Part shown: one piece after another, positions 23,601 through 34,887 of the stretch
Layout: each line of letters opens with the position of its first letter
How positions within the stretch are numbered: the stretch's first letter is position 1
Assembly: GCF_037893015.1 (NCBI RefSeq)
Contig: NC_133660.1
Span: forward strand, 281,977,067-282,041,066
From: Macrotis lagotis
Lineage: Eukaryota > Chordata > Mammalia > Peramelemorphia > Peramelidae
Reading direction: 5' to 3'
Length of the DNA stretch: 64,000 bases
The notes under the pieces: model-generated
What the model was told of the DNA's origin: nothing
Seen by the model: the letters and a program-made list of their open reading frames with translations, nothing else
The model's database searches: none
Translations under genes and position numbers: made by a program

Positions 23601-26600
23601 TGTGGATCTCTGGGACAACTTCTGTTTCTCTTACAGTTTTCCTCTTCATGTCTCGAGGGCTCATGTTTCTGAACCTGATCTTCACAACCCTTCTCATTAT
23701 CTCCATGTTATGCTCCTTTCGAAGAATGTTCAGTCGTATTTCCAAGTTGGATTTCATCTTCTCCATCTCAAACTACGTCTCAGGTTCTGAATGGTGGAAG
23801 GCAGGGCCTGGACCTGGGAGGCGGCAAGGAGGGCCAAGCATCATGGATAGATGCTTCCTACCATAGGAAGTTGCTGTACCATAAGAAGACCAAGTAGATT
23901 ATTTATCTTAAAGACATGCAGGGATAGAGAAGAAGGGAGGGAGAGAGACAGAGTCAGAGATGTGGGGAGAAAGGGAGAGACAGAGGTATTCAGAGACAAA
24001 GGGATGTGCTGTGGGAGAGAGAGAAAGAGACAAACAGAGATAGAGATCAAGACAGATAGAGATAGGCAGCCAGAGACAGAGACAAGAGACAAAGACAAAA
24101 GATGTGGGAAGACAAGTAGACAGACTGAAAGAGACAGAGATAGTCAGAAATAGGAGGAGGGAGATATAGAGAGATAGGGAGAAAGAGAGAAGGAAGAAGA
24201 GAGAAAAGCAGAGACAGAGACAGATGGGGGAGAGAGAGAGAGAGAGAGCTAAAATTTTTATTGTGATCCAAGGACTGAGAGTATAAATGCAGGCAACCAA
24301 GATAGTGTTTGCCCTCAAGAAGCTTACACTGTTCTAAAGAAGAGCTGGAGACTGGGGAGCTGTTCTGCAGAAGATCTGGAAGGGAAGTGGAGGCTGGATC
24401 TGGGCAGAAGAAGGCAGAGTAGTGAGGAGAAAGTAGCATTAGGGAATAGAATAGAGGCTGCCTCCACTAGAGTGCCTGGATGGCATTCTGGAAATGTCAA
24501 TACCATTATTATAATAGAATCACCTAAGCAGCAAAGTGTCACAGTGGTCAGAGGCCCTGGACATGAGATCAGAAAGGCATATCTATAACTAGACCCCAGC
24601 TTTCTCTTCTCCCCCTACCATAGGCTGACTTCTCTTTAACAGGGAGATGACCCTGCTTGGGCTTTGGGCATTGGATTCCCTCCCTGCCCAACTTCCCCTA
24701 CTCTTTGCCCAGATCTACCTTCTGCACCACCCCCATTCTCCTCCCTTCTCTTAGAATTGTTTCTAATTGTAGTTGCAAGCTCCTTGAGGGCAAGCCAGTC
24801 TTAGGCATTTCCTAGCTGTGTGACCTTGGGCAAGTCACTTACCTGCTGTCTGCCTCAGTTTCCTCATCTGTACCAATAGAAATGATCCTAGCACCTGTTT
24901 CCTAAATTTGTTTTGAGTATAAATTGGGATATTTAGAAAAACAGTAGAAAAATGCTAGCTATTATTATTGTCTTCACTTGACAATTGAGGAAACTGAGAC
25001 CCAAAGCAGGAAAGTCACTGGCCAATCAGTGGCAAAGCTAAACCTAGAAGCCAACTCTCTGGTTCTCTCCATTCTGTGGTTGCTGGGACACCCCAGCAGA
25101 ATAGCCAGCTGATATGCTGGCAGAAATTGAGGTGCCCAAAGCTCCCCCACTCCCTCTTGGCTTGCAGGAGAGCCAGATAGAATGGTACTTTTCACCTGCC
25201 GTGTGACGGAGTGAAAGGAGAAGGGAACTGGTTGTGCCACTAATACAACAGGCAGTTCTCCTTCTCTGAGCCTCAGTTTATCCATCAGTAAAAAGATGTT
25301 CAAAGGATTTTCAAGCTGAAAGGGACCCTAGGGATCTTCCAATTCAATATCCTCATTTTACTGATGAGGAAACTGAAGTCCAGAGGGAACAAAGATCTTT
25401 GCTCAGGGTCACTTGGTAGTCAGCGTGCTCAGTTTGTCCACCTATAAAATGGGGCTAAGTTTACCTTGCACTACCTCTCTTAGAGGTTTATTGGAGGTTT
25501 TTATATGAATGAGCTATTGATAATTGTCATTATCATTTTCCTGGAGGTGGGGAGTGATAAGGGGGTGGGTGGCTGTAGGAGAGAGCCCCTGGACTCCTCT
25601 CCTTAGGGCTTTCCCCTCTTCCTTTTCCTCTCCCCATGCCCACCTGGCTTTCCCCAGAGATTTACTTTTGTCTGAGGGCCACAGTAAAGGAGTTCAGAAG
25701 TAGGTGGGGTGATGGGTGTCCTTTTTTTAGGTAATACATTTACTTCTTAACAGGAACCTTCCCGAGACATTGGCAACAGCACTTGAGGCCAGTGGAAGAG
25801 ATCGTTTGGGTAGCCAGGGTCTTGGGCACCCTTGTAATCTCCTGGGAGCCTCCAGATCACTCAGGAAGTGGTGTGGCTGGTTTCTCCCAGGGAATTGACT
25901 CTGGGGAGGGACTTCCAGAAAAAGGTCCCCCTCTTTAGTCCCCTGGCTCTACTGAGGAAGGGTTGGATGGGGAGGAGATTTGGAAGCTGCCAGCCTGCCT
26001 CCAGTTTGGGGATCTTGGGCCCAGAGCCTGGTTGGGGAGAGGCTGGAGGCTCCTTGTGCTCAGCTCCCCAGGGAGTGCCCTTGCTTTTGTGTGTCTGGGA
26101 CTAGGACTGACCATGTTCCTGAGCATCTTGCTGTTTGGGCTGCAAGTAATGGAAATCTTCTCCCAGGAAGGGCGGAACTTCCACTTCAAGTGGCCCATCT
26201 ATCTCTCTGGCTTCGGGGTCTTGTGTTTCATCGGGGCTGGTGAGGGTCAGATATAAGGAAACCAGGGCTAGGCCTGGGCCCCTCAGAGCAGTGGGGAACC
26301 AAGGAGCAGAGAGACCCCCAAGAAGACTCTTTAGGGTAATTTTGCCCCATCCCTCACATCCCTGTTAAGTCCTAGAGCAAGGATTCCTCCCTGTTTGTCC
26401 TGAGGGTCAAAGATTCATAGAGGTAAGAGCTAGGAGGGGCCTTAAAACCTAGAACACAGATGGTCTGAACAAGAAGAGGCCTCAGAAACTAGAACCCCAA
26501 CTGATCTGGGAGAGGTCTTAGAACATAAAGCACTGAATGTTAAAATTGGGAGGACCCAGGGTGGTTAGGTGGTGTAGTCAGGAGGACCTGAGTTCAAATC

Positions 26601-27006
26601 CAGCCTCAGACACTGAATAATTACCTAGCTGTGTCACCTTGGACAAGTCACTTAACCATATTGCCTTACAAAAACCAAAAAAAAAAAAAAGAATTGGGAG
26701 GACCCTTTTTGAGAAGCCACATTGCACCAGCTGACCCAGGTCTTCATCAGCTTCATCAGACAGCCCTAGTCTCCCATCGAAACCTGATGTCTCCTCCTTC
26801 TTCCTGTAGGGACCATCTGTTTCAACAGTCACAGACATGCCTGGAGTATATCCTTTCTCTTTCCTAAGCAGCTGATCACCGAATCCAAGAATCAGGTACT
26901 AACTGAAAACTTAGGAAAGCAATCAGCTTCATCAGGCTTCCATCGGGATTTGATCACCTCTTCATCCATGACTGCTATACTCCACTCCGAAGACTTAATC
27001 AAGTGA
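20520..27006 (+). CDS. Four-exon four-helix membrane protein, TMEM225/claudin-PMP22-like
   Basis: Coding exons are 20520-20688, 23637-23783, 26105-26239 and 26810-27006, joined at GT/AG introns that are all phase 1, giving 215 residues. Predicted helices lie at about 4-20, 60-82, 107-124 and 133-154. The first loop has an N-glycosylation site (NQT, N35) and W22...ALW(41-43)..C46..C49, the claudin/PMP22 superfamily signature. Length, four coding exons and layout resemble TMEM225, a 225-residue sperm protein that inhibits protein phosphatase 1; I see no clear RVxF phosphatase-binding motif in the tail here. An in-frame ATG at 20388 would add 44 residues. The 20520 ATG was preferred because it places the first helix at the N-terminus, but the upstream one cannot be excluded. 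The last exon may be longer or spliced again at 26898 (CAG/GTACTA). The gene is intact as read. Family membership is fairly sure; orthology and expression are inference. Confidence 0.72.
20955..23035 (+). mobile_element. RTE-like non-LTR retrotransposon (LINE), decayed, in intron 1
   Basis: Frame pieces match the reverse transcriptase of a widespread RTE-like LINE. At 21797-22012 is FPVTKEVKQG and MMFSAM; at about 22073-22110 FLFTDDCS stands where the F/YADD catalytic box is expected; at 22283-22488 are VFGRLRRKVWGRRGIRL and TKLKVYRTIVLTSLLYA. It has several stops and frame changes, and the box reads TDD. The 3' end 'gagaacaaaggatgacaacc' resembles the tail of the Mar-type SINEs. It lies sense-oriented in intron 1 of the four-helix gene. 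The clade name is from memory of related proteins. Confidence 0.8.
23130..23610 (+). mobile_element. L2 LINE 3' end
   Basis: 'gtctgaccatggcaatggtt' ... 'ccccaagtctctccccactc' ... 'gtgaactccttgagggcagg' is the L2 3' UTR order. It ends immediately before exon 2 of the four-helix gene. Confidence 0.7.
23637..23783 (+). CDS. Exon 2 of the four-helix gene
   Basis: It is 147 bases long, preceded by a pyrimidine-rich acceptor (tctgtttctcttacag) and followed by CAG/GTTCTG. It encodes the second helix (residues about 60-82) and a basic cytoplasmic segment (FRRMFSRISK). The upstream flank is an L2 3' end, so the acceptor sits right next to repeat sequence. Confidence 0.7.
23925..24250 (+). repeat. Purine-rich simple-sequence tract
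   Basis: About 325 bases of degenerate (gagaca)n/(gaga)n lie in intron 2. The opposite-strand Leu/Ser-rich open frames here are artefacts of it. Confidence 0.9.
24575..24796 (+). repeat. Local duplication, copy A (intron 2)
   Basis: Nearly 90 percent alike, by eye, to 27026-27252 in the same orientation, 2.45 kb away: shared blocks 'ctagaccccagctttct', 'ccataggctg', 'ccctgcttgggctttgg' and 'cattctcctcccttct'. The 3' part is L2-like. Confidence 0.75.
24800..24965 (+). mobile_element. MIR-family SINE
   Basis: 'cctagctgtgtgaccttggg' 'caagtcactta' ... 'tgctagctattattattg' is a sense MIR. Confidence 0.8.
26105..26239 (+). CDS. Exon 3 of the four-helix gene
   Basis: It is 135 bases long, with acceptor gggactag and donor CTG/GTGAGG. 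It encodes the third helix (LTMFLSILLFGLQVMEIF), a short loop and the fourth helix up to residue 150. The open frame upstream of the acceptor is not needed to explain the protein. Confidence 0.7.
26558..26691 (+). mobile_element. WSINE1-like SINE in intron 3
   Basis: The target duplication aattgggaggaccc is perfect on both sides (26544-26557, 26692-26705). About 20 bases of the head are missing inside. Confidence 0.9.
26810..27006 (+). CDS. Exon 4 of the four-helix gene with stop
   Basis: The acceptor is ccttcttcctgtag. It encodes the end of helix 4 and a polar cytoplasmic tail of about 60 residues, ending in TGA at 27004-27006. The proximal part (TICFNSHRHAWS) continues the family pattern. 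The distal tail is rich in Ser/Thr and unrecognised, so the true 3' end of the coding region is the least certain part. Confidence 0.6.
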
Positions 27007-27025
27007 CTTTTTACCCCTTTTTGAG

Positions 27026-27252
27026 AGGCATCTCTATACCTAGACCCCAGCTTTCTTTTTTCTCCTTACCATAGGCTGCCTTCTCTTTAACAGAGAGATG
27101 GCCCTGCTTGGGCTTTGGATCCCCTCCTTGTCCAAATTCCCCTACTTTTTGCCAAGATCTACCCTCTGCCCTACCTCCATTCTCCTCCCTTCTGTTAGAA
27201 TTGTTTCTGTCCTCTCTAGCTTTGTAGGCTGTAAGCTCCTTTAGGGCAAGCC
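27026..27252 (+). repeat. Local duplication, copy B (3' UTR)
   Basis: It begins 20 bases after the stop codon of the four-helix gene and would form most of its 3' UTR. It runs on into an L2 3' end that supplies the AATAAA at 27326. Confidence 0.75.
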
Positions 27253-27325
27253 CTGGGTCACAACTATCTTCATTTCCCCATTATCAAGTATTCCATCTTG
27301 CATAGTAGACATTTAGTAACTGTGG

Positions 27326-27331
27326 AATAAA
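27326..27331 (+). terminator. Candidate polyadenylation signal of the four-helix gene
   Basis: An AATAAA lies 320 bases after the stop codon, at the end of L2-derived sequence and just before a SINE. It is a plausible repeat-supplied poly(A) signal; no transcript evidence is available here. Confidence 0.35.
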
Positions 27332-27363
27332 TGAACCATGGCTGACATTTTTACAGTACTCTT

Positions 27364-27517
27364 TTTTTTTTTTAGGTTTTTGCAAGGCAAACGGGGATAA
27401 GTGGCTTGCCCAAGGCCACACAGCTAGGTAATTATTAAGTATCTGAGACCAGATTTGAACCCAGGTACTCCTGACTCCAAGGCTGGTGCTTTATCCACTA
27501 CACCACCTAGCTGCCCC
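27364..27517 (-). mobile_element. WSINE1-like SINE
   Basis: Flanked by tttacagtactctt on both sides (27350-27363, 27518-27531). Confidence 0.92.
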
Positions 27518-27531
27518 TTTACAGTACTCTT

Positions 27532-28987
27532 TAGGAATGATCTTGTTTTGTGCCTCACTGGCAGCTCTGTGTTACTTTAACCTATTCTACAGATGCAGAA
27601 GCGGTCTCAGAGATTTATCCAAATCAGTAGGGAACTGGATTTTAAATTCTGAGTACCAGGCCAATGTTGTCATGAATGACCGAGAAAATGAAGGGAAGAG
27701 TGAGTGAAATAATGAATGAGTGAATGAGTAAATGAAATGATTTTTTCCTTTGTCAAGGGAGGGTCAATTTTGGCCTTTTGAAACTCTGAAGCTCTGGTAG
27801 CAACTTAAAAATACTGGGTTTATATGTTTCCAGTACTTGCTATTATGTAACCCTGGGAAAATCATTTAACATCTCTAGGCATCAGTTTCCTCCTTTGTAA
27901 AATGAAATGGCTGAACTTGGAGGCCTCTGAGGTTCCTCCAGTTCTTCAGCCAAGATCCCCAGGGAAAATATATGTCTAAGGTCTCATAGGCAGTAAATGA
28001 CAGGAGGCACCTGAATGATGTGAGAAGGAAGAGAGAAGAGGGAGCTCATGGCAAATGACCTTAAATATAAAAAAAGAGAGGATGGGAGAGGGGAAGGTTT
28101 GGAATAGCAGCTGTGGAAAGTCGGAGAGGGAGGTAGAGTAGGATTACCAGGCAGCAGTGAGGGCCCATTGGACATTGTGCAATATAAATTTGTGTGGAGC
28201 CTATTCAGAATAGTTATTTTCTCTACCTTCATTCAGCATGTATATAGGAACAAAGGCAGTATAGGGTGGGAGTGATCCAAGGCTGAAGCTTGACTGGGTG
28301 CAGCAATTAGTGAAATAAGGGGATGAGGGACTCCAGAAGAGAACAGTTGAACTAGTTTATGGGGGGGTGCAAAATGGGAAAAAACAATGACAAAGTGTGG
28401 GGATTGGCGGTCGTGGTATGAAGAGGATGGTTATTGGAAGGCAGAGATGGAAGGCAAGGGTAGAAAACTAATAGATTATGATTGGATAAGGGAACTTTGG
28501 AATTCCTGATTTTTTTTTTCATGTACCAATTACATGGCTGTGGGGAAAGGACCAGTCAAAGTCTCTTCCCTGATTAGTTCCCTGACATTTCCTTTTTCTT
28601 CATGGTTTGATATAACTAAATGGAAAAATGGTATATGATCAACAGGATTATTCATGGATACTCAAAGCCCCTACATTACTCAGTCAATTTAAACATTTGT
28701 TAAATGTCTACATTTGCCACTTACCAGGCTTTGTGCCAGGCACTGTAGAAGAGCAAAAATGAGCTCCTGCCCTGACCTCATGTTCTGTCAGTCACAGACC
28801 TAGATGTCTCCTGCCTTGTTTGGCCCCTCCCTTATTTAACAAGAACTGCACTATTTGCATTTAGCGGTCTCCAGTGGCAGAAAGAATTGTCCACGTTCTC
28901 TCTTCTGAGTTTCTCTATCCTGGATTTAGTCAGGAACTTTATCCTATCCATAGCTGGAAAGATTCGTTCCTTCCTTACCCTTCAAAC
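27532..28987. other. Non-coding, no feature recognised
   Basis: A MIR-like stretch at about 27800-27960 and otherwise unassigned sequence. Confidence 0.5.
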
Positions 28988-29144
28988 TTTTTTTTAGGCT
29001 TTTGCTAGGCAAACTGGGTTAAGTGGCTTGCCCAAGGCCACACAGCTAGGTAATTATTATGTGTCTGAGACTGGATTTGAACCCAAGTACTTACTCCTGA
29101 CTCCAGGGCCAGTGTTTTATCCACCGCTCCACCTAGCTGCCCCC
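28988..29144 (-). mobile_element. WSINE1-like SINE
   Basis: Full length from the T-rich tail to 'ccacctagctgcccc', with a small insertion ('cttactc') in the middle. Confidence 0.9.
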
Positions 29145-29934
29145 TCTTCTAACTTTTGTGTCCATTTATATCTGGGGCTTATACCCATTTGGAGTTTTAT
29201 TTTGGTATATAGTTTGAGATGTCAGTCTAAACCTAATATCTGCCATATTGTTTTCCAGTTTTTCCAGAAGCTTTTGTCTAATAGTGATCCCTGCCCAAGG
29301 GTTGAGATAAGGGGAAGCTTCCTAAGAATGGCAGCTATCCCAAAGTGCAAGGGGCTGCTTTCTGATTCATTGGAGTTTTGGAGAAAAGGCTGAGTAACCA
29401 GTTGTCAAGGTTGTGGTTGAGATCAGGTGCCTTTTCAGGTGAGGCTTAAACCATATGGCCACTAACATCCCTTATGGCATGGAAATTCTGTGATCTGGGC
29501 ATTCCAGCCTTTGGAACCACAGATGGATGGAATATCAGAGTTCCTTGGAAGGACCTTGGAGAGCGACTAATGCAACACTGTCTACCTGGTCGGAAACTTA
29601 AAAATTTTGTTACTATAACGTTCATAATCATTACCAAACATAAACATAATGAGCTACAACATCCCAACAAGTGATCTTTTTGCTCTAAATGCTGCCAGAG
29701 AGCATAAACTCCTCAATCACTGCAGATAGCCAGCCCTCCAGTTCATTTTCCTTATGTAATACTTATGTCAGCACACCTCTTTTTTATTGCCCTACCCCCC
29801 CTCCAAAAGGCAGCGCATTATATGAAACTAGCCAGAAGCATATTGTCAACAATTTCCCTTGCAAGCACATGGCCAAATTCAAAAAATTTTATTTTTAAGT
29901 AGGAAAAGTCAAAGAGAACTCGCAACATCTCAAA

Positions 29935-30290
29935 AAGCCCATGGCTCCTGGAAACTGTAGCATATCCAGTGGCCACACCCCAATAAATCACTTCGGCAGA
30001 CAGCCTGAGAATGCCAACAGGCCTCAAATGCATCTATGAATGTCTACCCCAAGCATATGAAGAGTTCCTCCAATTTGTTCCCACATCCATGAAATAGGCT
30101 CTGTGGAGTGCTTGGGTCTTGGTTAGCCATTGAAGACATCAAGGTCATTTTGACTTTTGTCCTGCCACAGGACTTCAATGACTCTGGAAGAGTGAGGCCA
30201 GTGACTTTGTGAGAATCTGCCTCACTTAAGTCCAATCCACTTGCAAGTCAAGATGAATGATGTCATTGGTCCTCTTCAAAATGAGGGATG
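29935..30290 (+). mobile_element. RTE-derived SINE-like element
   Basis: Its 5' half ('ctaccccaagcatatgaag', 'ctctgtggagtgcttgg') matches the 5' part of the LINE at 20955-21160. Its 3' half ends 'attggtcctcttcaaaatga' + 'gggatgaacaa'. It looks like an internally deleted RTE derivative. Confidence 0.65.
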
Positions 30291-30819
30291 AACAATCCTC
30301 CTCCCTCATGCTGGCTGGGTCATTGTATCCCAGCTGAGCTCTAAGGAAGTCATTCCAGATGACTATAGTTTCTGTGAGAACATATCTTCTTCCTTTCTCC
30401 ATTATGAAACTGAAAATATTTTCCCCAAGTATCACGGAAGAACTGGAAGAGGTAAGTCAAGCCCTTTCCTCCATGTGCTTCAGTGCCAGTGCCCCAAATC
30501 AGGATTGAAGGAAAGGTCTCAAAGAAAATTTAAGTGTGGCTCATGGCCAGGATTTCCTCTAAAAGTACCTTGAAAAGGTACTTAAAGATTTCAGATTAGA
30601 GGACAGTTCTTTTACTTCACGTAGCACAAAAACCCAAAGACTCATAAGCCTCTCATAACCAATAGTTAAAAGAGAATTGCAATAAGTCAGCATCGAATCT
30701 ACTCTCCCAGGAAGCAAAGACAGTTCCTCTTAGACCCTCAACTTTTCAAGCAACTCAAAAGTCCAGCTCTTCTGGACGGTGGATGTAGGTGTTCATTCTA
30801 TTACAGAACCCTCTTCTTT

Positions 30820-30970
30820 TTTTTTTTTAGGTTTTTGCAAGGCCGTGGGGTTAAGTGACTTGCCCAAGGCCACACGGCTAGGTCATTATGAAGTGTCTGA
30901 GGCCGGATTTGAACTCAGGTCCTCCTGACTCCAAGGCCAGGGCTCTATCCACTGCGCCACCCAGCCACCC
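30820..30970 (-). mobile_element. WSINE1-like SINE, recent
   Basis: The perfect 16-base duplication cagaaccctcttcttt lies at 30804-30819 and 30971-30986. Confidence 0.95.
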
Positions 30971-31788
30971 CAGAACCCTCTTCTTTAAGAAACTGTTGCA
31001 GACATCTTCTATGGCTGGGTAGCCAGCTCTGGACTTAGGAAAACTCCTCCCTTCTCCAAAGGGAGAAATGGACCTTCAGATCCCCTATTTGGAGGTAACT
31101 AGGGAACCTGAGCATAAGTACCCAGATTCTCTCCGCTGTGTGTTCAAAAACACCATGGCCACTGAGGGGGCAGGGAAAGGAAATGTCCTCCTCATCCCCC
31201 CCACCCCACCTCTTCCTTGTTGGGAGGCCAAGAGAAAGGTTGACTGAATCTCCACTCTCCTCTCTTGTGTAACTCATTGGGAGGAGCCTCCTATTGACTC
31301 AGTCACCAGCCATCTTTGACACAGATCCTCAGTCATCAGGACTAATAAGAGATTGACGGCATCATCCCAAGTGAAAATCCTTTGGTACAGATTGAGACAC
31401 TTGCCCATCCCTTAGAGTCAGAATTTAGCTTCCTTGGACTTGTCTCAGGTAATTATGTGCAGTAATTTTTTTTTTTTTTTGGCTATGAAAACAGGCTGGT
31501 TTCACTTTTTTACTGTGAAATTTCTCCATCTCTGGGTTCATTCCATATTTCCAGGTGTCTGCCCTGAACCCAGACCCCCAATTTGTGGTTCTGATGATAG
31601 GTTTCCATTGTTTCACGTGACTAGTTGGGAAAATATTGTGACTCCCTCATTAATCAGAAGAGACAGCTTTTCCAGTGGGAGCCCTTACATCTCAGAAATC
31701 AATGCATTCTACAAGACAGGGCTCAGTTTATATTTTTGTTGATTCTCAAGACTTGAAGTAACAGAAAATGCTAAAAATGCAGATTATT

Positions 31789-31920
31789 AGGGGTAGTTAG
31801 TGCATAGAGCACCGGCCCTGGAGTCAGGAGTACCCGAGTTCAAATCCAGCCTCAGACACTTAATAATGACCTAGCTGTGTGACCTTGGGCAAGCCACTTA
31901 ACCCCATTGCCTTGCAAAAA
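31789..31920 (+). mobile_element. WSINE1-like SINE
   Basis: The target duplication aaaaatgcagattat (31774-31788, 31921-31935) is perfect. Confidence 0.92.
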
Positions 31921-32565
31921 AAAAATGCAGATTATCTGCTCTTCAGAACACTGGACCAGATACAGAAGATACAAAACAAGACAAGGCATTCCTGCCTGCA
32001 AGGAGGAGAGACAAAAGGCCCTCCCATGTGTCCACACAAACTACATTTCTTTTGTGTTTTACCCCTCCCCCCAGCTCAATATTGGCAGTTGAGTGTTGAT
32101 GCTCTGGGAGCATTGACTTTGGGATCAGAGGTTGAACTACTAAGAGCTCCCCCTGGTACAGTTATAACAGACAATTGTCAATCGGTAAAGCAAAAGCATT
32201 GACTCAGATGGCATAATTATAGTAGCTACAAAACATTAATCTCATAAGTGACATTGATGGGAAGAGTGAGCACACTTCTAGTTCACACTAGAAATGAAAG
32301 GGACACTTGGAAGCAACACATGCCTTTGGGCCCACTTAGGTAGGGCCCCAATACTTGACCTTTCTCATGACGTCATTCCCAGCCCCATCTAGGCGAAGCA
32401 TCTCTACTGGGCAGGTCACTCATCCAAGCTCCCCTCTCCATAGCTCAATCCCCAACAGCCAAGGTTTTCTGGAATCTCTTCTCTGCTACCAAAGATCATA
32501 CTCATGCTACTTCCTCCATGGACTGTCTCCATCAATCCTCCTATTGTAGATCCATCAAACTCACT

Positions 32566-32885
32566 TTTTTCATTTTTCTAAAAGTTTTTTGAATTTTACA
32601 TTTTTCCGCCAATCTTGCTTCCCTTCCCCCACCCCCCCATAGAAGGCGGTCTAATAGTCTTTACATTGTTCCCATGCTATACGTTGATCCAAATTGAATG
32701 TGTTAAGAAAGAAATCATATCCTTAAGGGAAAAATATATATAAGAGATAGAAAAATTACTAAGATACATTTTTTAAAAAATTTAAATTAAGGGTAATAGT
32801 CTTTGGTCTTTGCTTAAACTCTGCACTTCTTTTGGTATAGATGGTATTCTGCATTGCAGACACCCTAAAATCATCCCTGAGTTCG
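32566..32885 (-). mobile_element. L1 3' end fragment
   Basis: The marsupial L1 3' UTR in antisense, e.g. 'gaaatcatatccttaaggga', 'aatagtctttggtctttgct'. Confidence 0.8.
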
Positions 32886-33103
32886 TTTTTTACCCTCCAA
32901 TCTTATCATTTCATGAGGGGTGACATGTCTCTTGATAGCCCCTTCAATAATTTCATAAACTGGGAGTAGCATGACCAACTCCATTCTTTGCATAGAAAGT
33001 AAATCCAAAGGAAATTGGAAGTGGGGTTATGAAATGTTGGGGGAGAGGATCGGAAAAGGCCCTAGAAAAGAGAACATCTGAGCTGCTCCAGAACATAGGG
33101 GAG

Positions 33104-33251
33104 GGGGCGGCTAGGTGGCTCAGTGGATAGAGCACCGACCCTGGAGTCAGGAGTACCTGATTTCAAATCCGGTCTCAGACACTTAATAATGACCTAGCTG
33201 TGTGGCCTTGGGCAAGTCACTTAACCCCATTGCCTTGTAAAAAAAAAAAAA
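33104..33251 (+). mobile_element. WSINE1-like SINE
   Basis: Full length; the flanks 'ccagaacatagg' and 'ccagaacagagag' are a slightly diverged target duplication. Confidence 0.9.
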
Positions 33252-33424
33252 CCCAGAACAGAGAGGAAGCTAGAGCCATTCCAGGGTAGAGTTTGGGCAA
33301 AGACACAGAGATGGAAAGAAGAGCATCAAGGGATCTGACTTTGGCCCACGCACTTTAGTTGGTACATTATGAAGGGACAGTATTGGATTAAAGAAAGAGG
33401 GCTGGGTAGATTCAGAAGATCAAA

Positions 33425-33560
33425 GTCAATCCTACCACCACTACTAGCCCAGTGACCCCTGGGAAATTTCCTTCTCCTCTCAGACTCTCAGTCCCTTTGT
33501 CTGTAAAATGGAGGTGATAATAGTACCTGCTTCCCAGGGTCTCTGTGAGGGACAAAAATA
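33425..33560 (+). mobile_element. MIR-family SINE
   Basis: 'ctctgtgagggac' after 'gtctgtaaaatggaggtgat' is the MIR 3' half. A second, weaker MIR-like stretch follows to about 33720. Confidence 0.6.
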
Positions 33561-34090
33561 TATATTCCAGTAGAAGTACTGGAGACCCTGAGTTCAAATC
33601 CTGTCCACTTAGTAGTTCCTGTATGACCTGGGGTAAATCCCCTTCCTCTCTCTGGACCTCAGTTTCCTTGCCCGGGGCTGAACTATCGAGCCCACCCAAA
33701 GGACCTCTTAGAACTAGAATTTTGTGGCAACCTGTGAAAAGGCTGAACATGTGGGATGGCAGGGACTGAAAGGCCATGGCAAGACTGGATTTTGTCTTAT
33801 ACAACTTAAGTAATGTGCCCCAGGCTATGCTGAAAGAGGGAGTTTGACCCCCTCCTCTCTAAAATGGAGCCACTTGCCTCTTCCTCCACCCCCAGCTCCT
33901 AATGTCGGGGAAAAGTTTTGAAAAACTTCAAGAGAAAGAACAATATGGATTTTTGCATTCCCCCTGGCTCCAGGTTGGAAGATGCTTGCCAGGATGGGGG
34001 CGGGGGTCCAAGGTGACCTGGGACCCAGAACACAAATGACAAGGCAGCCGGGGGATTCAGGCATCTTTTCATTCCCCACAGAGCATGGCT

Positions 34091-34165
34091 GTTGCCATGC
34101 CCACCTTCCAGCGGTTGCTAAGCAGCAACTCTGGATGCTGCCACTGACCTTGTTTCCATAGCAAC
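34091..34165. promoter_or_regulatory. Cluster of X-box-like (RFX) motifs
   Basis: Within 75 bases lie gttgccatgc (34091), the palindrome gttgctaagcagcaac (34114-34129) and gtttccatagcaac (34152-34165). The last fits the GTNRCC-N(0-3)-RGYAAC X-box with one mismatch. The surrounding sequence is not an evident repeat. A role as an enhancer is inference. Confidence 0.4.
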
Positions 34166-34636
34166 AGACAATCCTCTGGGACTGATAATGCTCTTCTCTG
34201 GACCTCTACAAAGGTCATTCCTTTAATTTTCATCCTCTTCTCCCGTCTGCACATCTCCCCCTCAGTGAATTTGCCAGTTCCCAAAGGAAGGCACCCAGTG
34301 TGCTTTCACCAAATAAATCATCACCCACGGTTTCCTGGTATATGAAGATAAGTACAGCCTGTAGTTTCCCTTCCGGATGGGGTGGTCTGAGCTTCAAAAT
34401 TGTCTGACTGGGTCAACAAGGGGCCCAGACATGTCTGTATTATGGGTGTCTCTTGTCCCCAGAAGTCTTTAGCAGGAACTCATTTCATATTCTTGGGCTC
34501 AGAGAAGCCAGAATTTCCAAGACTTGTCACTGCCCATTGCTGAGCCTCAGTTTACTCATCTGTCAAATGAACATACCAATTATGTAGTACTTTTCTTCCA
34601 AAGTCATGGCAAAGCTCAAATGCTTTATAAGTCTTT

Positions 34637-34783
34637 GTTTTTTTAGGTTTTTGCAAGGCAGTGGGGTTAAGTGGCTTGCCCAAGGCCACACAGCTAGGTC
34701 ATTAAGTGTCTGAGGTCCGATTTGAACTCAGGTATGCCCAACTCCAGGACTGGTGGTCCATCCACTGTGCCACCCAGCCACTA
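34637..34783 (-). mobile_element. WSINE1-like SINE
   Basis: Near full length, with a 3-base shortened linker at 'ggtcattaagtgtc'. Confidence 0.9.
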
Positions 34784-34887
34784 CAGAAACAAGATATTAT
34801 AATACTACTAGCTACCATCTCAAGGAGAATAAGAAAGAGCTGAAAAGAGGCAAAATGGAGTTACTGTAATTAAACTGTCCTGGGAGT

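Noticed and set aside
23851-24439. Leu/Ser-rich frames around 24 kb
   Set aside because: Translation of the purine-rich tract in intron 2.
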